From Sciurus carolinensis (taxonomy: Eukaryota; Chordata; Mammalia; Rodentia; Sciuridae), in contig NW_025920104.1 in NCBI RefSeq assembly GCF_902686445.1, positions 2,604,001 to 2,668,000 of the forward strand: DNA of 64,000 nucleotides, written 5' to 3'. The notes under the pieces are model-generated. The model was not told the DNA's origin, made no database searches, and saw only the letters and a list, made by a program, of their open reading frames with translations. The position numbers and the translations under genes were made by a program. Shown here in pieces: positions 11,571 to 23,475 of the stretch. Each line of letters starts with the position of its first letter. Position 1 is the stretch's first letter.

Positions 11571-11905
11571 TAGGCATGTGAATTCCTGAACTAAAATGAG
11601 TGGGCAAATGGTTGAGCCAAAAGACTGGTACAATCATGGACAATGACACCACATATTAAAGAGAAAATGAACTGTTGACATGTAACAGCTGGGACAAGTA
11701 CCCAGAGACTCATGCTGAAAACATTTGAACCATAACACACCATCTGAATCCACTGAAGCAACACTGGTGAGATGACCAGCTCACAGACACAGAGGACAGC
11801 TTCATGTATGTAAGGGGTGAAGGATGTAGCAGGGCTGGGTAGGGGCAGAGGTGAAGAGAAAGGGAGAGAGGAAGGGCTCTCAGCACTGGAGGCCTTCTGC
11901 ATTCT

Positions 11906-14399
11906 GACAGTGCTGCTGACAGCACCTGATGAGGCCACAACACAGGGTTTCAAATGAGGTCACCCAGGAAGGCTGGGTAAAGGGCACCAGGTCTCTCTTT
12001 ACCATTTCTGACTCAGTGTGGGTCTTCAATTTTCTCAGTATAAAACATTTACTACTTTTAAAGAGCTCAGGCTATAGGACAAAACTAGATGACCCTGCTG
12101 GCAGGGTGAAAAATACTGAATTAATAAGAGGTGAATGATCCAAGCACAGAGCCTGGCACAGAGATGAACTCCCAGGTGGCTGTCAGAATGAGCAATGCTC
12201 AGCCTCAAGGTGGTGGGTGGGTCATGCATAGCCAGGGTAGTTAGTCTGGTGGGAGTCAGCCAAGGGTTACTGGGTGACATTAGTTCAAAAATGGTTTCCA
12301 TGTTTCTCACCAGACAAGTGACTTGCTGGTGGCACCATTTACTGAGTAGGTGTGGGGTGCAGTGTTCTGGATGTGGTGAGTCTGTGCTCACTGGGAGACA
12401 CTAGAGGCATCATATTTCAGCTGCATATGCAGGTTGGAGTTTTGAAATCTACCCTGTGAGAAATTTTAATGGAACTTCAGACTCATGGTTGTAGCATAGG
12501 AGTAAGTCTTATCCAGGAGGTTCAGAGGAGAAAAACCAGCAGCAAGCATGCAAGGTGCCTTTCACAAGACAAGAATGAGACATTGCAAGAAAGAGCCACT
12601 GGACAAGAGTGGAAAGGTGCTGCTCATCTTCCTTTCACTACAGCTTTAAATTAGAAGAAACAAAGGGCACAGTCAGCACTGCTCATCAACAGCAGCTGTG
12701 AACCACTAAAAGTGACCACAAGAGTGGGGGAGGGCCGGTCCCTGCTTGATCCTCAGTATGAACTTCCATGGTATCTGTGGTCCCCCAAACTCCACTCTTT
12801 TTCTCCCAAGCCCTCAAAATAAACTTTGAAATTGGTTGAGTTTCCAACTGGGGAGAATCTGTAGAGAAGGCACCCCAGTCTGCTCCTACAGCCTGCCAGC
12901 CCCATGGATTCTCCTAGCACCCACACCTGCCCGTACTTACACAGAGTTGCCACTTCTTCTCTGGGGGTAATTTTCTCAGCCAATCAGAGTGCACCACCTG
13001 GCTCCTATCTATGCTGCCAGTCTTGGTCACCTTGAGCATGGAGTTGGGAGCAGAGCCTGGGGAGAGCAGTCCCATACACATCTATGTGAGCAGGTCCTCC
13101 CCTAACCACAAATGTGGCCCCCACCATGATCCCCTGGCCAGTGCTCCCTTATGCACAGCAGGAGATCACCAGGTTTCTGTGAGTATCACCCTGCAGTGCT
13201 CTCAGAAGAAGGGGGAGGAGGCTGAATGCCCACTGGTTCTTGTGGGGTGGGGGGATGGGAGGGGTTGGAGCTAAGAGAAGGAGTCACATCTCTTTACAAC
13301 TGATGGAGTATTCATAGAAAGTGGACAGGTAGGGGTCCGAAAATATCTTGTCTTCCTGTCCATTTCCAGAATTTTAAATTCCAGCAGGTCATGGTCCCAC
13401 CCCAATCAAAGGAATTTCACTCTTTCAATCAGTTTGTAAAACTGAAACCCTATCCCATTCCTGGCCCTCCCAGTCACTCTGGGAGAATTCTGAGTTTGTT
13501 CCCTTGGCTAACTTCCTTCAATAACCAGTGTGATGCTGGAGACACAAAACACCATATCTGTGAGGCTGTAGCCTGGACCAGACATCACCTAAACTTTGCA
13601 GAGGGCCAGCATCACCAGAAATCCTTTGACTTCTGGTTTGGATGGGTTTCAGGACCCCCACAAGCACCAAAACCCAGGGGTGGTTATGTCATTCATAGAA
13701 AATGGAGTAGTATTTGCATGTAACCCTCATAAACCCTCCTGCATGCTCTAAACCACATGGACATTACATATAATACCCAGTAGAATACAAACACTATCTT
13801 ACAGGTTAGGCAGTAATAACAATGAAAATTGTACCTATTTATTTAGTACAGATAGAATTGTTTCTAGATATTTTGCAACTAAGGTTGGTTGGATATGATG
13901 ATGTGGATCTGCACATACAGAAGACCAGCTATATCCTAAACCTCTGAGAGACATAAATATCTAAACATTTAAAAATCTAAACATTTAAACTCAAGAAAAA
14001 TCAGTAGAGGTGATCCAGCCTAAGAAATGTGGTGTTTACTTCCCTCATATCCTAGTGCCTGTGCTGAGTCCGACGGTTGCAGCACCCTAGAAATCTGCCT
14101 GGTTTTGCTGCAGCTGAGGTGTATGATGAAGTCAGATGCACCGTGCTCATCTTTCTCAAGAGTTTGGTCTTTTGCAGACCTATGGACATTATTGCAACTT
14201 TACAAGACTGGCAGTTAGTTGGGGATAAGTCACATTCTGCCAGAAACAGCTCAGTGTCATTTTCCCTTAAACACAAGGTCCTGGATTGTTGTTTACAATT
14301 CCATATGGAAATATAGGGTCTTGAAAGGTTAGTGTGACTCCAGGTCTTCGTGTACACATCCTTCTTCTCTGGCTCTCCCACCCCCAAATTAATTTCCAT
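11906..14399. other. Unassigned unique-looking sequence
   Basis: About 2.5 kb with no recognised repeat or exon. Frames of 110-118 codons (13391-13723 plus, 12035-12391 minus, 14052-14399 minus) show no known domain and overlap opposing frames. Confidence 0.4.
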
Positions 14400-14695
14400 T
14401 TGGAAGCTAATTTAGTATTTAGACCACTGAAAGCCTAACCAAGACAATTCTTTTGTAACTAACAAAGAGTCCCAGCCAATCACAGCAGGAAGATCTGAAC
14501 TGACCAAATGAGACAAACACCAATTGCAACATGCAAAGCTGACTTTGTTAACATTTGAGATGTTTTGTACCTTGCAACCTTTTTCTGTGTGTAAGTGCTG
14601 CCTGATCCTGTGCCTCTACTCTTTTTCCTGTGCTCCTGGATTGCAACTTATGACTTGTTCAACAAACTGCTTTGTTTAACTGGTTAAAAGTTCTT
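14400..14695. mobile_element. Possible LTR or old repeat remnant
   Basis: CCCAGCCAATCACAGCAGG (CCAAT-type motif) is followed by T- and C-rich promoter-like sequence. This is weakly reminiscent of an endogenous retrovirus LTR, but there are no termini or partner LTR. Treat as a guess. Confidence 0.2.
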
Positions 14696-15131
14696 CATTT
14701 AAAGTGACTTTGGATCTAAACTAAAGTTTATGAATTTAAATATAATTATGTTTCAGTGATACAACTTTGATGTTTATAACCTATTTGCATGCTGAAGAAA
14801 TCTAATAATTTTTAAAGTAAAACTACTGCTTATCAGTGTTTGTGGAGAATAATATGGTATTGAAGATTATGCCTTCTAAAAATAAGCAATATTTAATTTG
14901 AACAAAGAACACATCATCCACATCTTATGAAAATAATCCAAATCTTATAAACATTAAACATGTCAACATTCTTTTTTAAAAAATTATGAAGAAAAAATAA
15001 CTCAAAATAATAAACTACAGAAAATTATGTTGAAACTAGTGTTTAGCTTTTAAGACTGCATTACTGACTTTGGCAAGTTTAATGCTACATGACATGCTAG
15101 TAACATTCACATTCTATGATTCATCATTTTA
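14696..15131. other. AT-rich unassigned sequence
   Basis: Strongly AT-rich with nothing recognised. Confidence 0.5.
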
Positions 15132-15215
15132 CATGGTTTTGCTGGGAATTGTACCCAGGACTCCATGCATGCTAGTTAAACCACCACTAAGATACATACC
15201 TCAGCTTCTAATATT
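15132..15215 (-). mobile_element. ID SINE, reverse orientation
   Basis: The plus strand shows GCTGGGAATTGTACCCAGGA, CATGCATGCTAGTTAA and CCACTAAGATACATACC, the reverse of the ID body. Confidence 0.75.
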
Positions 15216-17019
15216 AACTTTTAAAACAGATTCTGTTCATTTTTGATAATATAACAAATCACTGGTAGTTTCCAGTTTCCCATGTTTTAAGACCTTAAAT
15301 TATAGAACTTCAAAAATGTGGTTGTAGTGAGCTCATGCATCAATAGTGCAATTGAAACAATTTATAAGATCATGAAGCAAAAAAGGAATAAATGGAGATT
15401 ACAAAGGCAGACTTGAAGCAGAATTCATTCTTAAATCAGCTTTAGTATTAATTGCATATGATAAGATTACCTGCTTAATATTTTAATGTTTAAACATTGG
15501 ACATAGTGGTTTTTGAGACATCTAGATTAACAAAGTGCAATGCATCTTTGTTTTTTCTATTTCTGGAGCTTCTTGTTTCATTTTAGTTAATTTGTAATTG
15601 CTTTGTAATTAGCTCCTCTCTATTCAAAATGTATTTGTAAAATGTCCTTTTCCATAGGTTGGCTTTTCAAACTTCCAATGGCATTTAAAAAAACAATTTT
15701 TAAATTGTGCTATATTAAGAAACAGTGATTTTGCTAGTTATGCCTTTTCATTTAAAGAATTGCAACTAATAAGTCCATGTAATTTTCAATGTTCTAGCTA
15801 ATCATAAATTGTCTATCCCATGTAAAAATAATTTTATTGAGTAATGTCAGAAGTATTTAAATCTCACTTAAATTCTGAATAATGTGAAAAACCTTTTTGC
15901 AAATATTGTGCTAATATAAAAATAAGAAAAATAATGCTTTCAGGCAAAGTAAGAGCAAGATACTTCAGAAATCTCCTAAGATTAAACAAAGTGGTCAAGA
16001 AATAATAGATGAGAAAACACTTTATAAACATGGTAACAAATCCATGAAACATGAACCTCTATGAAAAATAGTAGACTGTATCCCCAAGATGGGACTCTGA
16101 TCCCCACAATGCTAGAAAAGTCTGGGAGGACAGTGTTTATATGGTGTCTGGAGGACACATCAACAATGCATGTCTGAGTGGCAACTCATGTGTGTGCCCA
16201 CCCAGCAGAACATGGGAGCCCTTTCCTCATACTATTGTTGTAGGCCCATGAAAACCAAGGCATAAGGAGTGCATCATTGATGGGAAATAGAATTTTTGAT
16301 TCTGTGTATCCAAGCAGCCTGCAGAAGTTCCACTTATTTCTCTATGATTTCTACTACTAAAATTCAGGCTCAGGACTGTTGCATCTTGGTGACAGATGTG
16401 CATGTCAGAAATTTCTCTTACATACTTTGTTCTCATCAATGATGTTAGTGTATGACATCACCCCCTATTCTCTTTATCACACAGCACTAACACATTTTGC
16501 ACATCATACCTCTAAGTCCATGGTCAGTAAATTAGGTCCACCCAACAGCTGTCCATCAATGTCACTGAGAGCAATCTAATGTCTGCAGCAAGTACTTTCC
16601 TTTTGAAGACTCAGTGACAAATCACAAGCACAAGAATAGCACTTTCATTAATACTCCATTTTATTAAATTGCCTAAAAAAGGAACAATATCACTGAGGTC
16701 CTCAAAGAGAAAAATGTTAGAAGAAAGGACATGATTAGATAAAATTGCTTTTAAATGAAAAATTAATATTGTGACATTTATTAGGGCTTTTACCCCTTCA
16801 CCCTACCAGGATAAAAGAAGATGGAAAATCCTCTGCCTAGGTGCACCAACAGCATTTGCCTACCTAGCTTGCCTTGCAGACCTGCAGGAGGAGTTGGTCA
16901 ACAAGAGAAAAGTCTCCTGGACATTACAAGAGCAAGGTCAATAGTCCACACACACTGTGTGTTGCAAGAATCATTCTTGTCAGTATGAAGGGATGCCCCA
17001 TCATAATGACTAGTACTAG
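15216..17019. other. Unassigned sequence
   Basis: AT-rich up to about 16.05 kb, then of mixed composition. No repeat family or exon was recognised. Confidence 0.4.
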
Positions 17020-17795
17020 ATGTCCCAGTGTAGGGGATGCCTATCCCATTAATGTGGGGCTTAGTCTCCTGGAGGGTTAGATCTTCTGAGTGAGGCTTAA
17101 CAGGTGGGATAGGATGCACTAGCCAGAATCCTCAGGGATGTGTGTTGGGTATGTGACATGCAGATCCTGGGAGCCTCTGCATGAGGGTCACACAAGAGTG
17201 ATGGTTAACAATGCTAGAATCCTCAGGGAATTGTGATGAGCATGTGGTACAAAAATCTCAGGTGCCTCTGGGTATTGCTGCTGAGAAAGGATGGGCTGCA
17301 CTACCCAGAATCCTCAGGGTGCACTATGAGCATGTGTGTTTCAGCTCCCAGGAGATTTTGGGTGAAGGCTGTATATGAAGAATGAGTTATTCTGTTCAGG
17401 TTCCTCAGGGGTGTGTGGTGAACATGTGGTCTGCAGCTCCCAGGAGCCTCTGCATGAGGCCTACAGTGTAGAGATGATGAGTACTACACAGAATTACCAG
17501 GTTGCATTTTGAGCATCTGTTCTGCCCTCCCTGGAGCCTAGAAGTGAGCCTTCAAGGGAAGATTGCACTACCCAGAATCCTCAGGGTTTCTTATGACCAT
17601 GTGACTTGCAACTCCCTAGATTCTCTGAGTGAGATTTGCCCAAGAAGGATGGCCGCAATCACCACGGGTGCCATATGAGAATGTGCCCTGAGTTCACAGG
17701 AGCCTCTGCATGAGGGCAGCAGAGGAGAGATGGTCTGCACTGCCCAGAATTGAGGGATGTGTAGTGAGCATGTGGACTGGTGCAGGGATGGCACT
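17020..17795. repeat. Degenerate minisatellite, ~89-bp period
   Basis: About nine units. The core CCAGAATCCTCAGGG is followed by a GAGCATGTG block, then CTCCCAGGAGCCTCTGCATGAGG. Cores fall near 17122, 17215, 17305, 17393, 17488, 17569, 17654 and 17740, giving spacings of 81-95 bp. Confidence 0.85.
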
Positions 17796-20700
17796 ATTCC
17801 ACCTTATCACTGGGTGTGATTATATTTTAATTTTTCCATGTATTTCCTAAGTTTATTTACTTTGTTCTGAAATATTACACACAGTGGAAGAGCCAGAATG
17901 GGTTTAATGTTTTCTCCATTGCTCATCACTTAGGGTGTTTCTAGTTTTTCAGCATCTTGGATGGTATTGATGCCAACAACTTGCCACCAGGCAATTTCCT
18001 GCCTCTCTTTCCTTCCTGCCATCCCTGCTCCATGCCTCCTTGCCTTCCCCCTTCCTCCCTGCCCCCACCCACATCTGCTTACCATCCACAATCAACAGGC
18101 TCTACTCTAGGCACTGTGCAAAGGTCTGTATAGTGCCCAGCCCAGTCTTAAAGCTTCTCATTCTCTGGTGAAAATGAGGCAGTTTTTAAACCTTAGGTTT
18201 AGATCCAGAGAGTGTGGTAGAGTCATTTGGTAAACCACAGAGTGTGGCAAGATGTGTTTGGGCTGTGGGAGAATGAATTGCAGAGGAGAGGGTCTTTGGG
18301 TTCCCAGGACTGCCCATGGCCAGAACAGGACCCCAAATGTGGAGTGTGCCTGATTTCATTTCAGACATACCTATTGGCTACCTTCCCCTGTGTCAGAGCT
18401 GAACCTCCCTCAGTGGACAGGTTGCAGTAGTCCTTTCATCCTGGAAAAGCCTTCTGTTCCACCCAACTGTGGTGTTCTTCATGTAGCTGTGCTGGGACCT
18501 GAAATGATCTGCACCCTCTTCCTGCTGTGTATGATCCCCTTTTGGTTCTGTAATATATTTTCATGGTTGCATCACTGACAACTTGCTGCTCAGAACCCTT
18601 GACAAAGAAGGTGAATCAATACTGAAGCACAGCTTTAGGGTACTCCTCACCCAGTCCTTCCTGAAACCAGGACCAGGGCAACCTTATGTCCACCTGGGAC
18701 AGAGTAAACCAGGTGGATCTTCGTAAACACCCTATGATGGGCAAGGAACTCAGCAAATGTATGAAATCCCCTTACCTTGCCCTCAGCATGATAATCAGAG
18801 TATGAACCAGACTCCTGAGGCCTTTGCCATGTCCCTACCACACTCTACATCATTCACCCTCTATTCTTGCTGCTGAGTCCCTGGGATTCCTACAACTTGC
18901 AGCAGGCCCCTGGGCTTCTTCAATGCTGTCCTCTGGAAAAATCCCCTACCCACACTTCCCACTTTATTTTGTCATCTTCTGATGGTCCTGCAGGTCATGG
19001 CCCAGCTGATCAAGTGCAGGGCACACTGACCTGTTTCTCCATAGTAACCTGCTCTCTCTCTATTCAGCATATTGGATGACAATTTTCTGCTAGTCTTCTT
19101 TCTCCCTTGCTAGCTTGCAACTCCTGAGGACCCATAATACTTAGTATTGTAGATTCCCAAGTATGGTAAACATTCATTAACTATTTGTAAAAGAACACCT
19201 CTGTGGTAATGGGAGACAGAGACATGTCTCTAATCCCAGGTGAAATCTGCAAGAGGAAGCTTAGGATGTGAATCCTCTGGGGATGATCCCTGGACAGTGG
19301 GTTTGCTCAAGAGCAGGACAAACCTTGTATCAGAGGACAAAGGCAAAAGGCTCACTGGTTTTGGACTTCTCTTCAGGGAGCATGGACCACATCTGATAAA
19401 ATCATTGACTCCAGAACCTGCAGAGATTGAAGATACTGTCTACTGAATGAAGGAAACTTGTACAGGTCAGAGTTGATTTCCTGACAGCATGGTACAGGTG
19501 ATCACCCATGCAAAGCCACTGCTGGTGACAGTAGGATGTCATGTTCTCAGGTAGTCTGGCCCTGTGGCTGCTCAACAGAAGGGCTTTGCCCCTGTGAGAC
19601 ACAAGGACAGAGTGAAGAAATGGGTCATTTTTCAGAGGACATTGGCCTGAGGTCAATTTGCTTCCAACATCAGAATAATCCTCCAGGGTTTATGATGTAA
19701 CTCAGAGATCAGCCTGTTTCCAGAGAAGGGTCTAACCTATGCTTGGGTGGCAGGAAAGCCTCCTAGGCCATGGAACTCCTGCCTTTCAGTAAGCTGCTGT
19801 GGAGAGGCGACTGTACCCATCATGACCGTGCACTGTGTCCTGAAATTCCACAGTATGGGTGCATTCTGTGTCTCAGTACATTATCCCTGATAGAATTCAC
19901 AGAATTCTGGCAGACTTTGCCTGGAACCCATCAGCCATCTGTACTTCATATACATCGATTAGATTCACTCTTAAAATCAGGTAAGTTCCCAATTCAGGGG
20001 AATGGGGAGACTCTGAAGAGGATTCTAAGTCTCAGTCAAAATCACCACCTTCTCCCTCTAAGTGTTCTGCCCCACCAAGCCCATATCCACAGTAGACCAG
20101 CAGTTCTGCAATCCTCTCCAACATGATGCTTCTTCAGTTTTTCTTTCTCCACATGTTCTACTTGTCTCCCTCTATTATTTATCTTTTTTCATGCAGTTTC
20201 TGATTTCTTTTTCTACTGCACTGTCTCTGAACCTGCAGGAGCATGTAGGTGCATGTTCATGGGCTGCTTTAAAATAAAGTGGTGTGACATCCAATACATA
20301 GGTCAAAGACTGACACCAGAAATACCTGATTTCAAATATCCCTCTCTTCAGTAGCTTTGTAACCCTTAGGAGGTTACAGTCCTCTCCTCCCTCTTTGGAA
20401 AAGTGCAATAAGTTATGCAAACCCAGATGGGGGCTGTGGAAAGCAAGAGAGGTTCCACCAGTGTGTCTGGGCCTGGTGGCCCTCCTCCAGCCCCTCACCT
20501 GGGTCTGCAGGGACCAGACAGCAGTCTATGAAGCTACTTTTCTGTTCAGGTGGACTCTTCATTTCTTCCTCCATCCAATCTCAGCATTTCACTCTTTGTT
20601 AGCTTGCCCCCAGAACTGGGATCTCAAATGGATCACAGGAAGTCTGCTGCTTAGCAGCCTGATCTTGAAAATACAGGTGATTTTTCTGATCAATTTGCCA

Positions 20701-20919
20701 AAGTTCAAAGGAAATCTTTCAACTTTAGAGCAAGAAGACTTCTCCAACACCTGGAGTTCAGGTCCATTGCCCCATGATCTCCAGGTCTATGTACAGAAGT
20801 GCAGTTTCATGTCCATTGTTGCAGAACTCCTCAAGAGATCCCAGAGACCATGACCTGGAATCCAAGTGTTCTCACAGCACTCCAGGTAACTGGACAGGAA
20901 AGCACTTGTCAACCCCATT
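17796..20919. other. Unassigned unique-looking sequence
   Basis: About 3.1 kb with nothing recognised except a C/T-rich stretch around 18000-18065. A 118-codon frame at 19770-20126 and a 152-codon frame at 20395-20853 (both plus strand) show no domain I know. The latter is the longest non-repeat frame in the first half of the window and deserves a database search before being dismissed. Confidence 0.4.
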
Positions 20920-21030
20920 CACAGCACTGAAATGACATTTCTTCCTGACCATTAGGACCCTAGGAAGTGACTTGCCTGAATTCCCATCACTGGTCAGTGG
21001 TAGAGACAAAAGGAAACCCAAGTTGAATGT
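20920..21030 (-). mobile_element. MIR-like fragment
   Basis: AGGAAGTGACTTGCCTGAAT, then GGTCAGTGGTAGAGAC, then AAACCCAAGT follows the reverse MIR order (aagtgacttgcccaa...agtggcagagc...aacccaggt). Confidence 0.45.
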
Positions 21031-21419
21031 TCCTAGGTCCAGCTTTCTCTCTGGTGACCTCAGGTTCTCCCTCCAGAGTTCTCACCATCTAACAATAGTC
21101 CTGAGATTCCTGATATGCTCTTCCTAAGTTCCTAATTATGCAGCTCAAGTGAGTGTAATCATAATTAAATTTTGTTACAGGGAATGAATTCAGATGGCTA
21201 ATGGCATTATTTTTTAATACTAAGATTTGATCTATATATCCATTTAGGTATTTTATGTACTTCCTACAGTTGGGGATTGTTCTATCAAGTTTCATGCTTT
21301 CACATGATAGAAGACTTTTGGACCCAGGAATCACTTAAAATATTAGCCACATCTGATGGAGAAATTAATGTAATGATGCCACAGTTGAGTGCAGTTGAGA
21401 GAACAGAGTTCCCAATGCA

Positions 21420-21530
21420 AGCAGGGCAGAGGCTCCAGTCCAGGGGATGAGCTGCAACTTCCTGAGAAAGCTGCTTGTCCTCCTGAGCCTCACTTTCCTC
21501 CTTGGAATTACAAGAACATTTGAGTGCTCC
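21420..21530 (+). mobile_element. MIR-like fragment
   Basis: GAGCTGCAACTTCCTGAG, then TGTCCTCCTGAGCCTCACTT and CCTTGGAATTACAAG loosely match the 3' half of MIR. Confidence 0.35.
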
Positions 21531-21709
21531 TCAGATCATAATAAACAGCCCTCCCTATGATGGTGCTGTCCCTGGGGCAGGCTAAATCCCCACATCACCT
21601 TGTGGAGTCTTACCCACGTTATAACACAGGTCCTGAGAGGTTCTAAAGTAAAGCATCCATCAGAACTTTGCTCAGTGCAGCTTTTCCCAAGCTGAAGTCA
21701 CTTTTCCCC

Positions 21710-21860
21710 ATTTGAAATACATTTATTGAGAACCTGTGTTGTACCATGCACTGTTTCAGTACATGGGCCTCCAGCAGGAACAGAATATTGCAATCCTTTC
21801 CCACAAGGCACTTAGAGCTTAGCAGGGGACAGGAGTCCCAAGCAGAACAAGTAATAAAAT
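21710..21860. mobile_element. Ancient L2-like fragment
   Basis: ACATTTATTGAGAACCTGTG, CCATGCACTGTTTCAGTAC, a GGAACAGAATATTG block and CACAAGGCACTTAGAGCTTA match the familiar 'ttattgagcacctactatgtgccaggcactg' element in order. The L2 assignment is from memory. Confidence 0.5.
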
Positions 21861-23200
21861 GTGGCCATTCTATATGATCAGGTTATGGCTTATGATGCCC
21901 CATGGAGGAGTGCCAGCTAGGTGACACACATATTCTCCAAGAATAATTCTGATTAATGCCTTTGAATATGATATTGTTCAGAAATATGGTCTGGAACACT
22001 ATACACAACTGTGCTGAGGGCTGCCTACCCCTGGAATTATCTGCTCCCTGTGAAGGTGCAAATGGATCTAGGCATTCACAATGGTCCCACAATAATTTAT
22101 TACTCAGTGTCACAATCTAGCATGACTGGGTCTTCTTGAACTGGTTGCCAAGTTCTAAGCCAGGTGCTGAAGGACAAGACTTTGCTGTTGCCCTGGTTTC
22201 TGAGGGTCTTCCTGCACATAATAATGGCAAGATAAGCATAGGTCAAAGTCTGAAGTGCAGTGAGGCAAAAAGGTGGGTGTTAGGGGTCCTCAGGCTTGTG
22301 CCCTGCTCTTCTATCCTTGCTTGGTGCCTCTGTGCTCTCACTACCAACTGGACCTTGAATTTGTTACAATCACAATGCAGACATTAGTCTAGCTGCCTGA
22401 AAAGATGTTTCAATTTCAGGACCATCATGCTATATATTTCTGTGATGCTTTATTTGTTCACATTACAAATATACCTTAAGATTCCAGTGGTTCCTGGTCC
22501 GGGGTGAAGATCAGTAATCCAGAAATTTCTCTGAATATACTCCCTTTTGATAATGGCCTTGGCCAATATTTACCCTGGGTGAAGACCACCTGAACACACT
22601 GCAGATGCAGTTCACACTCTGGCTTTGTGCTCTTTTTAACTGTACCATTGCAGGGATATCTTGGGAACACCAAGGACATTTCCTGAGTTCTGCACCTATC
22701 TTTTGGACATAGGGGACCAGTAAATCCATTGGCATGGTACCATGGGATGGTGTTACATCATAAGGAAAAATGTTTTGTGTATATAACCCAGGATCCTATC
22801 CAGGAAATCTGAATAAAGGGAGATTACCATGACCTAACCAGTTCAGACATTAAGAGGAACTGGGCTCTTGTGAAGAGATTCAAAGTTGGAGAAGGACTTG
22901 GCATGAGAGAGATTTGCCCTTGTTGGCCTGCGTGATGGAGGGCTACAGTGAGGAAAAGAAAACTGTATCCAGGAGCTGAGGGCCACCCCTGCTCAGCCAC
23001 AGTGCCACAACTTCCAGGGAAGTTCTCATTGAACCTGAGTCAGTCTGATACTTCTTTATTTGGGCCATAGACAAAAATGCAAATGACAGATGTTCAGCCT
23101 CATGAGACTCTGAGTAGGGAAGCTGTTCACACTGTGCTAGGGCTCCCACCCTGCACAGGTGTGTGCTACTAAGTGGGTGGTGTTGGTAGTGTATGGGGAT
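21861..23200. other. Unassigned sequence
   Basis: No recognised repeat or exon. Two overlapping minus-strand frames at 22476-22735 are not similar to anything I know. Confidence 0.4.
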
Positions 23201-23204
23201 TGGT

Positions 23205-23475
23205 TGCAGTATCTCAGTTTGATTTCTGTTGCTATGACAGAATAGCCAAGCTTGGCTAATTTATTAAGGTGAGAAATTTACTCACGTCATAGTTCAGGAG
23301 GCTGGAAATCCATACTCAGTCAGGTCATCTGCCAATGGCCTTGCTGCATCATAGCATGACAGAGAAATGGAAGGTCAAGGCAGGATGTAGAAAGACAGAA
23401 CAGGAAGCCTGACCTTGCTTTCTTAGCAACTCCCTCCAAGGTAAGGAAACCAGGCCTATGAGAAAAAAACTCCTC
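23205..23475 (-). mobile_element. MaLR-like LTR fragment, reverse orientation
   Basis: CTGTTGCTATGACAGAATAG, GGCTAATTTATTAAGGTGAG, TTTACTCACGTCATAGTTCA and GGAGGCTGGAAATCC follow the reversed MST/THE1-type LTR order (ctgctat...gggtaatttataaag...tcacagttc...ggctgg). Confidence 0.5.

Larger units (their letters stand above)
10569..11905 (+). repeat. Direct duplication, copy B (starts at the gap)
   Basis: It begins with CAAACCATAACAC, the same point as the end of the MaLR-like LTR before copy A, and follows copy A through to GGCCTTCTGCATTCT. It then continues into unique sequence (GACAGTGCTGCTGACAGCACC). Differences from copy A include a rearranged GAAA/GAA tract and an extra TCTTAAGGTACTATCTTAAG stretch near 11098. 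Confidence 0.9.

Noticed and set aside
9161..11905. Simple haplotype duplication artefact as the full explanation
   Set aside because: Divergence of about 3-4% and a different microsatellite structure are more than expected for alleles, but this stays open until read depth is checked.
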